64,000 nt of DNA from CAVXXB01 sp963765585 (GTDB lineage: Bacteria; Calditrichota; Calditrichia; JAJRVZ01): the NCBI GenBank assembly GCA_963765585.1, contig CAVXXB010000001.1, forward strand, positions 372,001-436,000, written 5' to 3'. This document shows, piece after piece, positions 20,166 to 29,417 of the stretch. Numbering within the stretch: position 1 is the first letter of the stretch; each line of letters begins with the position of its first letter. Both the position numbers and the translations under genes were made by a program. Below the pieces are notes generated by a model, which had not been told where the DNA came from, made no database searches, and saw only the letters and a list, made by a program, of their open reading frames with translations.

Positions 20166-23100
20166 CTATGAACACCCCATTGAATTTCCGCAGTTCAGAC
20201 ATTTGTAACAGGTACCGTTCCGGACGGTAATATGCCCGCAAATATCACAGGGGGGCGCATCGCTATCCAGGCTAGACAAAAAGTCATCTACCTGTGTCGT
20301 ACCTTTTGATTCCACTTTGTCTATCTCGGTTTTTTCTTCCAGATCCTTTGCGACATCATAGGCCGTGTCGTCCGCTGTGGTTGGTGATACCTGAGCCAGA
20401 TCGGTGCGGTCCAGATAATCAATGGCCAGAAGACGGAAAATAAAATCCAGCACGGAGGTGGCATTCCGAAGCTGTGGATGATCGGTAAAACCGGATGGAT
20501 CAAATCTGGTAAAGATAAATTTTTCAACATATTTTTCAAGCGGTACACCATATTGCAAACCAAGACTAACGGCAACCGCAAAACAATTTAACAGACTTTT
20601 ATACGACGCGCCGGCCTTGAACATATCAATAAAGATCTCGCCCAGCTGGCCGTTCTCATATTCGCCGGTACGGAAGAAAATTCGTTGTCCGCCAATGGTC
20701 GCGGCATAGTTAAATCCTTTTCTCCGGCCGGGCAGACTCAGTTTTTCACCGCGCGGGACGATGCTGCGTAATGCTTCTGCAATAAGTGCTTCTGTGTTGG
20801 CATTAATCGTTTTGTCTTTTTCCGAATCAGAGGCTGTGTTGAGCGGTTGAGAACCCTTGGAACCATCGCGGTACATGGCAATGGCTTTTAAACCCAGCTT
20901 CCATCCCTCCAGATACACTTCGCGAATATCTTCTCTTGTACTTTCACCGGGTAAATTAACAGTTTTTGAAATGGCGCCGGACAGAAATGGTTGCGCTGCG
21001 GCCATCATTTTTACATGACCCATGGGTTGAATAAAGCGCGTTCCATGTCCGGATTTGTTGGCGGTATCAAAAACAGGATAGTGTTCTTCGGACAAATGAG
21101 GCGCACCTTCAACGGTTTCGGTACCATTTATATATTGCAGGGCTTCACGAATCTCAACTTTTGTCAGACCCTTTTTCTCAAGTTCCGCCGGGTTAATATA
21201 TGGTGTATAATCATTGAGCATTTTCATCTGCTCAATGCTTTGCTCGGCTTCTTTTATTTGTTTTTGCGTATATCCAAGTTTTTCAAGGGCTTCGGGATTG
21301 ATATGCGGTGCGTGGGCAATATTATCATTTCCCAGTATGTAGGATATAATGTCCAGAATTTCATCACTTGAATATCTCAGATTTTTTAATGCACGCGGCA
21401 ATGATTGGTTGATAATCTTAAAGTATCCGCCCCCAGCCAGTTTTTTCCATTTCACGAGGGCAAAATCCGGTTCGATTCCCGTAGTGTCACAATCCATCAG
21501 TAAACCAATTGTGCCTGTCGGTGCCAGTACGGTGGTCTGTGAATTCCGGTATCCGAATTTCTCACCAAGGGAGATGGCATCATCCCAATCTTCTCGGGCG
21601 CTTTTTAAAAGATAATCCGGACATAATTCCTGGTTAATATCTTCTACGGCTCCGCGATGCTTACGCATTACACCAAGCATGGGTTCGCGGTTAATAGAGA
21701 AACCATTAAAAGCACCCTTCACATCGGCTAACTGGGCTGAAACTTTATATGCATGACCCGTCATAATGGCGGTGATGGCTCCGGCGATCGCCCGTCCGTT
21801 ATCACTATCATAGGGAATACCCTGCACCATCAAAATAGTACCCAGGTTTGCATAACCCAGACCCAGTGGCCGGAAATCATGACTATTTTGGGCGATATTT
21901 TCAGTTGGATAGGAAGAAAGGTCGACTAATATTTCCTGGGCAATCAACAGCATTTCACAGGTATGACGATATCCTTCGACATCAAAATTTCCGTCTTCAT
22001 CAAGATACTTTATTAGATTTACTGAGGCCAGATTACATGCTGAGTTATCAATAAACATATATTCGGAACATGGATTTGATGCATTTATCGGTGCCGTATT
22101 TGAACAGGTATGCCAGCTGTTAATTGTATCATGAAACTGCATTCCAGGATCGGCGGTATGCCATGCGGCATCGCAAATGGCATCCATAATATCATTGGCC
22201 TGATGTGTATTGGCCACTTCCCCGCTTACACGGTAGGTTGTTTTCCAGGTGTCATTGTTTTCAACCGCGCGCATAAAATCATCAACAACCCGTACGGAGT
22301 TATTAGAGTTTTGTCCGGAGACGGTTTTATATGCTTCGCCATTGAAATCAGCTGGGAATCCGGAGTCTATCAATATTTTGGCTTTATTTTCTTCGTTTAC
22401 CTTCCATTTAACAAAATCAAGAATTTCGGGATGGTCCACATCAAGAATAGCCATTTTAGCTGCCCGGCGTGTGGTGCCACCGGATTTGGTAGCAGCCGCA
22501 CCTTTATCAAGCACTTCGAGAAATGAAATTAAACCGCTGGAAGTTCCCCCTCCGCTCAGTTTTTCATCTTTACTGCGCAGGATCGAAAAATTTGTTCCGG
22601 TACCAGATCCGAATTTAAACAATTTGGCTTCAGTCTTTACCAAATCAAAAATAGACAATAAATCATCCTGGACAGAATTAATAAAGCAGGCCGAACCCTG
22701 GGGGTGAGAAAATGAATCTGTTGATTCCTTTATCGTGTTTGACGCAGAATCCCAAAAATAATTTCCGCCGTTTCCTTTAATACCATATTTATGATAGAGG
22801 CCGACATTGAACCATACGGGTGAGTTAAAAGCACCATGCTGGTTTATCAGAATGTGACTTAATTCGGATTCAAAGATATCGGCATCATTCTTTGTTGCAA
22901 AATAGTTCTGATCTTCACCATAAGTTCTGATCGTACTTGCGACACGGTTGATAACCTGCTTTGCAGAAACCTCATAACCGGTATTGGGTACACCGGCCCG
23001 GCGACAGTATTTGGAAGCCAAAATATCTGTGGCCAATTGGGACCAGGATTTTGGTACTTCCAAATTTTTCAATTCAAAAACAACTTCACCGGAAGGTTCG

Positions 23101-23303
23101 GTTATTCGGGAATGTCGACGCTCGTATTCGATGGCCTCAAGCGGATCGATACCTTCTTCGGTATAATACCTGCCAACCCGCAATCCTTTATGAGTGGATG
23201 CCTCTTTTGTTGGCTCAACCGGCGCGGTATCGCTTGATCCGGCATCTTCAATTACTTCTTCCGAAGTTGAAAACAAATCATTCGTATTCGTGCTTGGTGA
23301 CAT
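20166..23303 (-). CDS. nrdJ: Adenosylcobalamin-dependent (class II) ribonucleoside-diphosphate reductase
   Basis: The 1045-residue enzyme makes deoxyribonucleotides using adenosylcobalamin rather than oxygen or a glycyl radical, so it works with or without oxygen. Visible features are the N-terminal PNTGYEVS/QVINRV segment, LFKFGSGTGTNFS, the active-site NPCSEYMFIDNSACNLAS, the barrel segment TGIEPDFALVKWKKLAGGG with a downstream insert of two similar helical repeats (LEKLGYTQ and LEKKGLTK), and the GHGTRFIQPMGHVKMM segment. The C-terminal zinc-binding tail CDICGH...CYKCLNCGNSMGC carries the cysteines that re-reduce the active site. This matches the long bacterial NrdJ type. The frame is intact over 3.1 kb, in contrast to many neighbours. 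It depends on B12, but no cobalamin riboswitch is evident in the 510-base upstream gap. Confidence 0.95.
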   Translation of the reverse strand: MSPSTNTNDLFSTSEEVIEDAGSSDTAPVEPTKEASTHKGLRVGRYYTEEGIDPLEAIEYERRHSRITEPSGEVVFELKNLEVPKSWSQLATDILASKYCRRAGVPNTGYEVSAKQVINRVASTIRTYGEDQNYFATKNDADIFESELSHILINQHGAFNSPVWFNVGLYHKYGIKGNGGNYFWDSASNTIKESTDSFSHPQGSACFINSVQDDLLSIFDLVKTEAKLFKFGSGTGTNFSILRSKDEKLSGGGTSSGLISFLEVLDKGAAATKSGGTTRRAAKMAILDVDHPEILDFVKWKVNEENKAKILIDSGFPADFNGEAYKTVSGQNSNNSVRVVDDFMRAVENNDTWKTTYRVSGEVANTHQANDIMDAICDAAWHTADPGMQFHDTINSWHTCSNTAPINASNPCSEYMFIDNSACNLASVNLIKYLDEDGNFDVEGYRHTCEMLLIAQEILVDLSSYPTENIAQNSHDFRPLGLGYANLGTILMVQGIPYDSDNGRAIAGAITAIMTGHAYKVSAQLADVKGAFNGFSINREPMLGVMRKHRGAVEDINQELCPDYLLKSAREDWDDAISLGEKFGYRNSQTTVLAPTGTIGLLMDCDTTGIEPDFALVKWKKLAGGGYFKIINQSLPRALKNLRYSSDEILDIISYILGNDNIAHAPHINPEALEKLGYTQKQIKEAEQSIEQMKMLNDYTPYINPAELEKKGLTKVEIREALQYINGTETVEGAPHLSEEHYPVFDTANKSGHGTRFIQPMGHVKMMAAAQPFLSGAISKTVNLPGESTREDIREVYLEGWKLGLKAIAMYRDGSKGSQPLNTASDSEKDKTINANTEALIAEALRSIVPRGEKLSLPGRRKGFNYAATIGGQRIFFRTGEYENGQLGEIFIDMFKAGASYKSLLNCFAVAVSLGLQYGVPLEKYVEKFIFTRFDPSGFTDHPQLRNATSVLDFIFRLLAIDYLDRTDLAQVSPTTADDTAYDVAKDLEEKTEIDKVESKGTTQVDDFLSSLDSDAPPCDICGHITVRNGTCYKCLNCGNSMGCS

Positions 23304-23698
23304 AAAAAATCACACCCTTCTTTAGGTTTATTTATGTTTAACAATGAATGTTATAAGTAAAAGATGTGCAATAATGCATAGTAATCTTGGTAACAATCTT
23401 TAGATTAAATCTATTCCCGACAGTTACCCGAACAGTGCAATTTACAAAATTTTTTATACGCCACCAGTTTTTTTTTTGACGTATTTTGGGTGTAAAAGAC
23501 ATCAATTTCTAAATAATCAATTACTTACCCTAGGAATAAAAATTTTATTTTTTTTTTAGTAATCTTTCAGGACACAAGCGATAATATTTTTACTACAAAG
23601 AATACACAATAAAATTAGAGATTAGGGATTAGAAAACAGGAATTATTTGTGGGTCGCGGGTACTTGTAATCAGACCGCTTAGGACATAAATTTCTTAT
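23304..23698. other. Long A+T-rich gap upstream of nrdJ without recognisable gene
   Basis: About 395 bases with poly-T tracts (near 23469 and 23549). It should hold the nrdJ promoter. A search by eye for a B12 box or NrdR boxes found nothing convincing, and no ORF with family features is present. Confidence 0.5.
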
Positions 23699-23773
23699 CA
23701 TCTTGCATCTTGCATCTTTGTGCCCCGGCTAAAAGGTTCTTATCCATAGGATCCCGTTCCGGGACAGAATGAC
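23699..23773. repeat. Dispersed intergenic repeat (ATCTTGC tandem plus GGATCCCGTTCCGGGACA)
   Basis: Three tandem CATCTTG words (23699-23717) are followed by a segment of about 47 bases (23727-23773) containing GGATCCCGTTCCGGGACA. The segment recurs inverted at 25818-25864 with few differences. The two copies face each other around the PilZ and transporter genes. Confidence 0.65.
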
Positions 23774-23813
23774 CGTTTATCTCCTCTCTTGTACCCTGTA
23801 TCCAGCCAAATCC

Positions 23814-24230
23814 TCAGCTATACTTTTTCTGAAGCAGGCGTAATTTCTCAAGGGCTGTAAGCGGATTATAATTACGGCCGCTGCCAAATGCTTTGAATTG
23901 TGCGCCAACGGTTAAATTTGAATCATCGATCCAACGAACTTCGCTGGCCAGATAAAGTGTTTTTTCTCCGGGAATTACAATATCCAGATATATGGCGTCT
24001 CCGATTTGAAATTTATGTTCAGATCGAAAGGAGATTCCGCTTTTTGTAAAATTTGTGAGCGCGATAGCTTCCGATGATTTTTCAAGCAGACCAAAACGAT
24101 TTCGTTTACGCAGACGAATGGTGGCACCGGGAATAAGAATACGATCGGTCGATCGTTTATCTTGTTTTTCAGAACTATCAGAATTTATTTGATCTATCAT
24201 ATTGTCAACCGGAGTGAATATTTCATCCAA
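23814..24230 (-). CDS. PilZ domain protein
   Basis: The 138-residue protein consists mostly of a PilZ domain (residues about 30-125), the usual receptor for cyclic di-GMP. The RxxxR element is present (RLRKR near residue 38), and the second motif is NFTKSG (near 62), with Thr in place of the usual Ser of D/NxSxxG. The rest of the barrel is typical (IGDAIYLDIVIPGEK, LYLASEVRWID, TVGAQFKAF). Cyclic di-GMP binding is therefore likely but not certain. No output domain is fused, so it should act through a partner. It is divergent from the MFS transporter gene, 136 bases away, with no diguanylate cyclase in the window. Confidence 0.82.
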   Translation of the reverse strand: MDEIFTPVDNMIDQINSDSSEKQDKRSTDRILIPGATIRLRKRNRFGLLEKSSEAIALTNFTKSGISFRSEHKFQIGDAIYLDIVIPGEKTLYLASEVRWIDDSNLTVGAQFKAFGSGRNYNPLTALEKLRLLQKKYS

Positions 24231-24366
24231 TCTACAACATTTAATTTTAAAAAGGATGTGACTGCCATCACGTGTTAATATTCAGGTAAAAATTTGCAAA
24301 CAATTTTGAAACTTGTTAAATATCTCCAAAACTTTTTCTGATAAGAATCCGGAGGACCCGATCATT

Positions 24367-25650
24367 ATGCAGAACCTGCAGGCCGAACCACCCAAAATAT
24401 ACCGCTGGTTTGTACTTATTTTTGTAAGTCTTGCCATGTTTGGAAACTATTATATTTATGATAGTATTGCCCCAATCGCAGATATTTTAAAATCAAATCT
24501 TGGTTTTTCAGACGAAAATATTGGCCAGATGTATTCTGTATACAGTATCGCGGCCATCGTAGTCCTTCTGTTCGGCGGTATATTTATTGACCGGTATGGT
24601 ACAAAAATATCGATACTCATATTTGGCATTATTAGCACGATTGCTGCCATTGTAACCTGGGCCACGCCGGACCTGACGGTTATGCTGGTGGGCCGGGTGA
24701 TTCTTGGGATTGGATCTGAGCCACTGATTGTGGCAATTACGACATCACTGGCAAAATGGTTTAAAGGCAAGGAGCTCAGTTTTGCCTTTGGTATAAATCT
24801 CACCATTGCCCGACTGGGGTCTGTCGCGGCGGATAATTCACCATCATGGGGTCGCGCCTTTTATATTAACTGGCAGGACCCGCTCTTTCTTGCGGTTGTA
24901 ATTTCACTTTGTTGTATAATTGGCGGCGTGATTTACTGGTTACTGGAAAACAATGCAGAGAAAAAATATGCGCTTGGTCAGGCGGGTGAAACAGATAAAT
25001 TTGTCGTAAAAGATTTATTTGGATTCAGCAAATCATTCTGGTTGATCGTTGCCCTGTGTGTTACTTTTTATTCCGCCATTTTTCCCTTCCGGAGTTTTGC
25101 AATCAAGTTTTTTATTGAGGCCCATGGTGCCTCACGCGAATCAGCCGGATTCATTAACAGCATTCTACCCATGTCTGCGATGATTGCCACACCATTATTC
25201 GGCTTAATGGCCGACAAGCTGGGCAAACGTGCATTACTTATGGCTGTAGCATCGATAATAATGATTCCAGTCTATCTTCTGATGGTCTATACCGACGTAT
25301 CGCTATATGTTCCCATCGCCATGATGGGTATTTCATTTTCATTGATTCCGGCCGTAATGTGGCCGTCGGTTGCGTATATCGTGGATGAAAAGAAATTGGG
25401 TACGGCTTATGCGGTGATGACTCTGATCCAGCAGATTGGGGTGGCACTCTTTAACTGGATGATCGGAATTGCCAATGATAGCGCAGGCGCAAGTGTGTCA
25501 AATCCGGAGGGTTATATTCCGGGCATGTGGATTTTTTCAATTCTTGGATTTTTAGGACTATTCTTTGCGATAATGTTACGCAAACAGGAAACGGGTCCAA
25601 ATGGTCATGGGTTGGAACTGAGCGTGCCTAACCCGCCTAAATTAAAATAA
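24367..25650 (+). CDS. MFS transporter, MFSD1-like
   Basis: The 427-residue protein has about 12 transmembrane helices of the major facilitator superfamily. A GGAGG site lies 12 bases before the ATG at 24367, which is preferred to the TTG at 24313. The first half reads NYYIYDSIAP, YSVYSIAAIVVLLFGG, the DRYGTK loop (motif A-like), GRVILGIGSEPLIVA and WFKGKELSFAFGINLTIARLGS. This order and wording strongly resemble animal lysosomal MFSD1 (a dipeptide exporter) and its bacterial relatives. Substrate transfer from MFSD1 is inference, and peptides or another small solute are possible. It is bracketed by inverted copies of a dispersed repeat (23727-23773 and 25818-25864) and is probably transcribed alone. 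Confidence 0.82.
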   Translation: MQNLQAEPPKIYRWFVLIFVSLAMFGNYYIYDSIAPIADILKSNLGFSDENIGQMYSVYSIAAIVVLLFGGIFIDRYGTKISILIFGIISTIAAIVTWATPDLTVMLVGRVILGIGSEPLIVAITTSLAKWFKGKELSFAFGINLTIARLGSVAADNSPSWGRAFYINWQDPLFLAVVISLCCIIGGVIYWLLENNAEKKYALGQAGETDKFVVKDLFGFSKSFWLIVALCVTFYSAIFPFRSFAIKFFIEAHGASRESAGFINSILPMSAMIATPLFGLMADKLGKRALLMAVASIIMIPVYLLMVYTDVSLYVPIAMMGISFSLIPAVMWPSVAYIVDEKKLGTAYAVMTLIQQIGVALFNWMIGIANDSAGASVSNPEGYIPGMWIFSILGFLGLFFAIMLRKQETGPNGHGLELSVPNPPKLK

Positions 25651-25674
25651 AACCTGTGAGATAAAAGGGTGTAG

Positions 25675-25937
25675 GGGCACAGCATGCTGTGCCCAATACC
25701 GAAACCACGAAACTTCACTTGTCATTTCGAAGAAATCTACCCGGATTGTATGTACCATTTTAACGGTAAGATCTCTTCGAGATGACATATATGTGCTTGC
25801 GACCGAATCTTCACATGGTCATCTTGTCCCGGAACGGGATCCCATGGATAAAGATCTTTTACCCGAAACCGTCTCCGTTGATGGCGTCTAAAGAAAGCCG
25901 TTGGCTGACAGCCGACAGCAGATAGCCTATAGCCGCT
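25675..25937. repeat. Cluster of intergenic repeats
   Basis: Four different elements fill the 290-base gap. (1) A perfect 20-base palindrome at 25675-25694 (GGGCACAGCA and its inverse). (2) An inverted repeat with arms 25721-25737 and 25769-25786 (GTCATTTCGAAGAAATCT type, 16 of 18 matched). (3) The inverted copy of the 23727 repeat at 25818-25864. (4) A GGCTGACAGCC-type copy at 25892-25937 related to 5422-5503. No gene is present. Confidence 0.7.
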
Positions 25938-25940
25938 CCA

Positions 25941-26990
25941 TCATTCCCTCCAATCCGCAATAAATATATTTGTATCCCGCGGCTTCTTGTTGTTACGATT
26001 TGAAGCAAAGACCAGCTTGCTTCCATCTTTATTAAACATTGGGAATCCATCAAAGCCATCAAAAAAAGTTACCTGTTGCAGATTGCTTCCATCCTCATTA
26101 ATCATCCATAGATTAAAATCCGGCTGTCTGGAATCAGTACTGTTCAAGCTGGAACAGAAAATAATTCTTTTATTATCCGGATGATAAAATGGGGCAAAAT
26201 TGGCAAAGGTATTTTGAGTGATTTGACGTTTATTGCTACCATCCGAATCCATTACCCATATCTGAAAATTGCCCGGTTCGATCAGTTCATCTGAAAGTAA
26301 CTTTTTATAACGTGAAACGTCCTCTGGTGTTTTTGGATGATGTGAACGGTAAACTATTTTGGCACCGTCCCATGAGAAAAAAGGTCCGCCGTCATAACCG
26401 AGCTCGTGAGTGAGTTGCTTTAAATCTGTTCCATCCAGATTCATAGTATAAATATCCAGATCTCCGTTACGCTGGGATGTAAAAACGATTTTATCGCCTC
26501 TGGGAGAAATAGTCGCTTCGGCATCATAGCCTGGGGACGGAGAGAGTGAGGCTGGTTTTTCCATGAGCGGAGAATTAACATAGAGATCAAAACTACTATA
26601 TACGGGCCAGACATAGCCCTGAGAATAATCAGGGGCCGGTGGGCAGAGAGAATCCGCTCCATGGGTACTGGCATAGATATAGGTCTGGTTGTCCGGAAAA
26701 TAATAGGCACAGGTTGTTTTACCCAGGCCCGTGCTTAGCAGTTTTTTTTCAGATCCGTCTGTATGCATCGAAAAAATCTGATCGCATTTATACCGGCCAT
26801 GACTGCTTTGAAAAATAAGACGTGATTCATCCGGGCTGAAATACGCTTCGGCATTTTCCCCGTCATCGGTTAACATGCGCAGATTGGAAATATGTGTTTC
26901 ACCCACAAAAAGGGTTGGATTTTGATCACTATTGTCTGAACAGGCCAATAGAAAGATGTTTATAAATACAAAAAGAAAAGCTTTATTCAT
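25941..26990 (-). CDS. TolB/PD40-type beta-propeller lipoprotein
   Basis: The 349-residue protein has a lipoprotein signal with lipobox LLAC (Cys at about residue 17). At least five PD40/TolB-type blades follow, each with a variant of the FSPDES-RLIFQS or ISPRGDKIVFTS pattern and MNLDGTDLKQLT / MDSDGSNKRQIT endings. Such propellers bind proteins or peptides in the periplasm. This one is not TolB itself, because it lacks the N-terminal TolB domain and has no Pal or Tol neighbours. It may be a periplasmic or outer-membrane scaffold. Cysteines in the blades (KCDQIF, TTCAYYF, LCPPAP) may form disulfides. It stands alone between two repeat-filled gaps. Confidence 0.75.
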   Translation of the reverse strand: MNKAFLFVFINIFLLACSDNSDQNPTLFVGETHISNLRMLTDDGENAEAYFSPDESRLIFQSSHGRYKCDQIFSMHTDGSEKKLLSTGLGKTTCAYYFPDNQTYIYASTHGADSLCPPAPDYSQGYVWPVYSSFDLYVNSPLMEKPASLSPSPGYDAEATISPRGDKIVFTSQRNGDLDIYTMNLDGTDLKQLTHELGYDGGPFFSWDGAKIVYRSHHPKTPEDVSRYKKLLSDELIEPGNFQIWVMDSDGSNKRQITQNTFANFAPFYHPDNKRIIFCSSLNSTDSRQPDFNLWMINEDGSNLQQVTFFDGFDGFPMFNKDGSKLVFASNRNNKKPRDTNIFIADWRE

Positions 26991-27412
26991 GAGTTATTTT
27001 TCCACCATATGATTATAATTTATTTGTTTACTAGCCGTTGCCATTGAGGTTGTGACGATCTTTGACCATTTATTAATTTTCACCGCGAAGTTCACGAAGA
27101 CAATTTATCAGAAATGTCCATTGTCATCTTTTAGGGATACTCCTGTAATGTGGACATCGCCATAACATTCAGAGAAGAATTACCCGAACGGCGGGAAGAT
27201 CCCTAAAGGAATGACAGATTAATGCCAAAACAAATCATAATGTTTCAATGATACTTATTTTGAATTTGATCTTGGACATTCATTTGACATTCGGGCTTGG
27301 TCATTGGACATTTCAACTTTTGATAATTATGACGGGGACACGACACCCGTATAACGGGGTCTTCGACATGTGTGTCCCTGCGTTGTCCAAATCATTTTGC
27401 ACCCTGTGTGTA
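26991..27412. repeat. Gap of 420 bases filled with intergenic repeat fragments
   Basis: It contains a single CACGAAG-type arm (about 27081-27104), a GGGATAC...GATCCCTAAAGGAATGACAG segment (27115-27218), a CATTTGACATT...CATTGGACATT copy (27276-27312) related to 44143-44260 and 50558-50681, and a GGGGACACGACACCCG/GTGTGTCCC segment (27334-27379). No gene or terminator is recognised. Confidence 0.55.
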
Positions 27413-29035
27413 TTATTTGGGTCCCGCCGCATTCACTTCTGCACTGACATGTTCACTATATTCTTTGAAATTATCTTTAAATCGTTGTGCAAGATCTGCG
27501 GCCTTTTTATCATAGTCATCTTTATTTTTCCAGGTGTTTTTGGGCGTCAGAATTTCCGTCGGAACGCCTTCACATTCTGCCGGAACGTTTAATCCGAATA
27601 CGGGATCTTCGTTATAGGTGACATCATTAAGCCGGCCATCAAGAGCTGCATGTAATAATGCCCGGGTATGTTTTATTGATATGCGTTCACCGACGCCATA
27701 GGGTCCGCCAATCCACCCGGTATTTACCAGCCAGCAATTAACATTATGATCCTTGATTTTTTCACCGAGAATTTTGGCATATACACCCGGATGAAGCGGC
27801 ATGAACGGTGCACCAAAACATGCGCTGAATGTGGCCTGGGGCTCACTGCCCAATCCACGCTCCGTGCCGGCAACCTTGGCCGTATAACCGGAAAGGAACT
27901 GATACATGGCCTGATCCGGCGATAATTTTGAAATGGGTGGCAATACACCAAAGGCATCGGCAGTTAGAAAAATAATGTTTTTGGGATGGTTGCCAAAGCC
28001 ATCAGGTATAATATTTTCAATATGGGTTATGGGGTACGCGGCACGCGTATTTTCCGTAAACGTATCATCGTCCAGGTCAACCACTCTGGTATGGGTATCA
28101 AAAACGACATTTTCAAGGATGGTCCCAAACTTCCGGGTAGTATCATAGATATCTGGTTCTGCTTCCTGAGACAGGCGGATCACCTTTGCATAACATCCCC
28201 CTTCAAAATTAAAGACACCGTCATCACTCCAGCCATGTTCATCATCACCAATGAGTGCCCGATCAGGATCTGCAGAAAGTGTCGTCTTTCCGGTTCCGCT
28301 CAGACCAAAAAACAAGGCCACGTCTCCTGCTTTACCTTGATTCGCCGAGCAGTGCATGGACATCACTTTCTGATGGGGTAGCAGATAATTTAATATTGTA
28401 AAGGCAGACTTCTTTATTTCACCGGCATAACTTGTTCCGCCAATGAGTATCAGTTTTTTTGCAAAATTGACCAGAACAAAGGCTTCAGAATTGGTTCCAT
28501 CCATTTCCGGAACAGCATGAAATTTTGGTAGATCGATAATGGTAAATTCCGGTGTAAATGTTTTATAATCTTTTGGGTCCAGACGAATAAACATATTTCG
28601 GGCAAATTGATTATGCCACGCATATTCGGTAATTACGCGAATAGGCACCTGATACCTCTTATCTGCGCCGGCATAACAATCCTGAACAAAGACATCGTTG
28701 CCTTGTAGATACGCCAATACACGATGATATAGGCGTTCAAACTTTTCCTCACTAAAGGGACGATTTACTTTACCCCACGAGATTGATTCCTCGGTTGAGG
28801 GTTCTTTTACAATAAATTTGTCGTTGGGTGAACGTCCGGTAAATGCGCCGGTTCTGACCATAAGTGGACCCAGGTGGGCCACAACGGCCTCCCGGCGTCT
28901 GATGATTTGTTCATACAGAGCCGGTGTGGCGAGGTTCCAATAAATATTATTCAGATTTTTGATACCGAGTACATCTAATCCGACAAGTACATCGGCTTGT
29001 CCGGCATCGCGTTGTGCCGTTTTTTCTTCTTTCAT
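27413..29035 (-). CDS. pckA: Phosphoenolpyruvate carboxykinase (ATP)
   Basis: The 540-residue enzyme converts oxaloacetate and ATP to phosphoenolpyruvate, CO2 and ADP in gluconeogenesis, and in some anaerobes in the fixing direction. The ATP-type signature is complete: RTGAFTGRSPNDKFIV near residue 62, the kinase loop GLSGTGKTTLS near 248, the metal site LIGDDEHGW near 264, and NTRAAYPI and TGWIGGPYGVG further on. The length is normal for the ATP family. An AAGGAAAAATTACC stretch precedes the ATG. The frame is intact. It stands alone. With NrdJ and the DMSO-reductase-type genes it points to an anaerobic or facultative metabolism. Confidence 0.96.
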   Translation of the reverse strand: MKEEKTAQRDAGQADVLVGLDVLGIKNLNNIYWNLATPALYEQIIRRREAVVAHLGPLMVRTGAFTGRSPNDKFIVKEPSTEESISWGKVNRPFSEEKFERLYHRVLAYLQGNDVFVQDCYAGADKRYQVPIRVITEYAWHNQFARNMFIRLDPKDYKTFTPEFTIIDLPKFHAVPEMDGTNSEAFVLVNFAKKLILIGGTSYAGEIKKSAFTILNYLLPHQKVMSMHCSANQGKAGDVALFFGLSGTGKTTLSADPDRALIGDDEHGWSDDGVFNFEGGCYAKVIRLSQEAEPDIYDTTRKFGTILENVVFDTHTRVVDLDDDTFTENTRAAYPITHIENIIPDGFGNHPKNIIFLTADAFGVLPPISKLSPDQAMYQFLSGYTAKVAGTERGLGSEPQATFSACFGAPFMPLHPGVYAKILGEKIKDHNVNCWLVNTGWIGGPYGVGERISIKHTRALLHAALDGRLNDVTYNEDPVFGLNVPAECEGVPTEILTPKNTWKNKDDYDKKAADLAQRFKDNFKEYSEHVSAEVNAAGPK

Positions 29036-29417
29036 GGTAATTTTTCCTTTTTTGATTAAATTAAATAATCCGACTTCTTGTATTTATCTTTTTGGGAACA
29101 TATAGCCAAATTCCCGTAAAGTATATAGAGTAAGTAATTAGGAACTTGGAATTTGTTACGAGTAATTCCTATTTCCTCAGCTGCAATCTCTATTCACCAA
29201 TTCTCTGCGTCTCTGCGGCTTTGCGAGAGATAATTTTTCCAGGCTAAAGAATTCTAACATTAAAAGCTTTTGTTAAAACGCAACGGGAGGTTTTATATTC
29301 CGCGAGATATCTTCAAAAGAGTATGGACACATACTGATTTTAAATCTTAAATTAATATTCGGTTGAAGTGAAATCAATCAAATAATGCGCTGGCAACTTA
29401 AATGAAAAGGATATTAC
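29036..29417. other. Intergenic region between divergent pckA and amidase-like gene, with one word-repeat arm
   Basis: The 382 bases hold promoters for both divergent genes. One GCGTCTCTGCGGCTTTGCGAGAG arm-like segment lies at about 29206-29230 (20-base core CTCTGCGTCTCTGCGGCTTT). An inverted partner arm was not found nearby. No gene is seen. Confidence 0.5.

Noticed and set aside
20166..23303. Possible cobalamin riboswitch or NrdR boxes upstream of nrdJ
   Set aside because: The 510-base upstream gap was read on the coding strand for the B12-box core and for paired NrdR-like 16-mers. Only poly-T tracts and dispersed repeats were seen.
25941..26990. Calling the propeller lipoprotein TolB
   Set aside because: It lacks the TolB N-terminal domain and any Tol-Pal neighbours, and shares only PD40-type blades.
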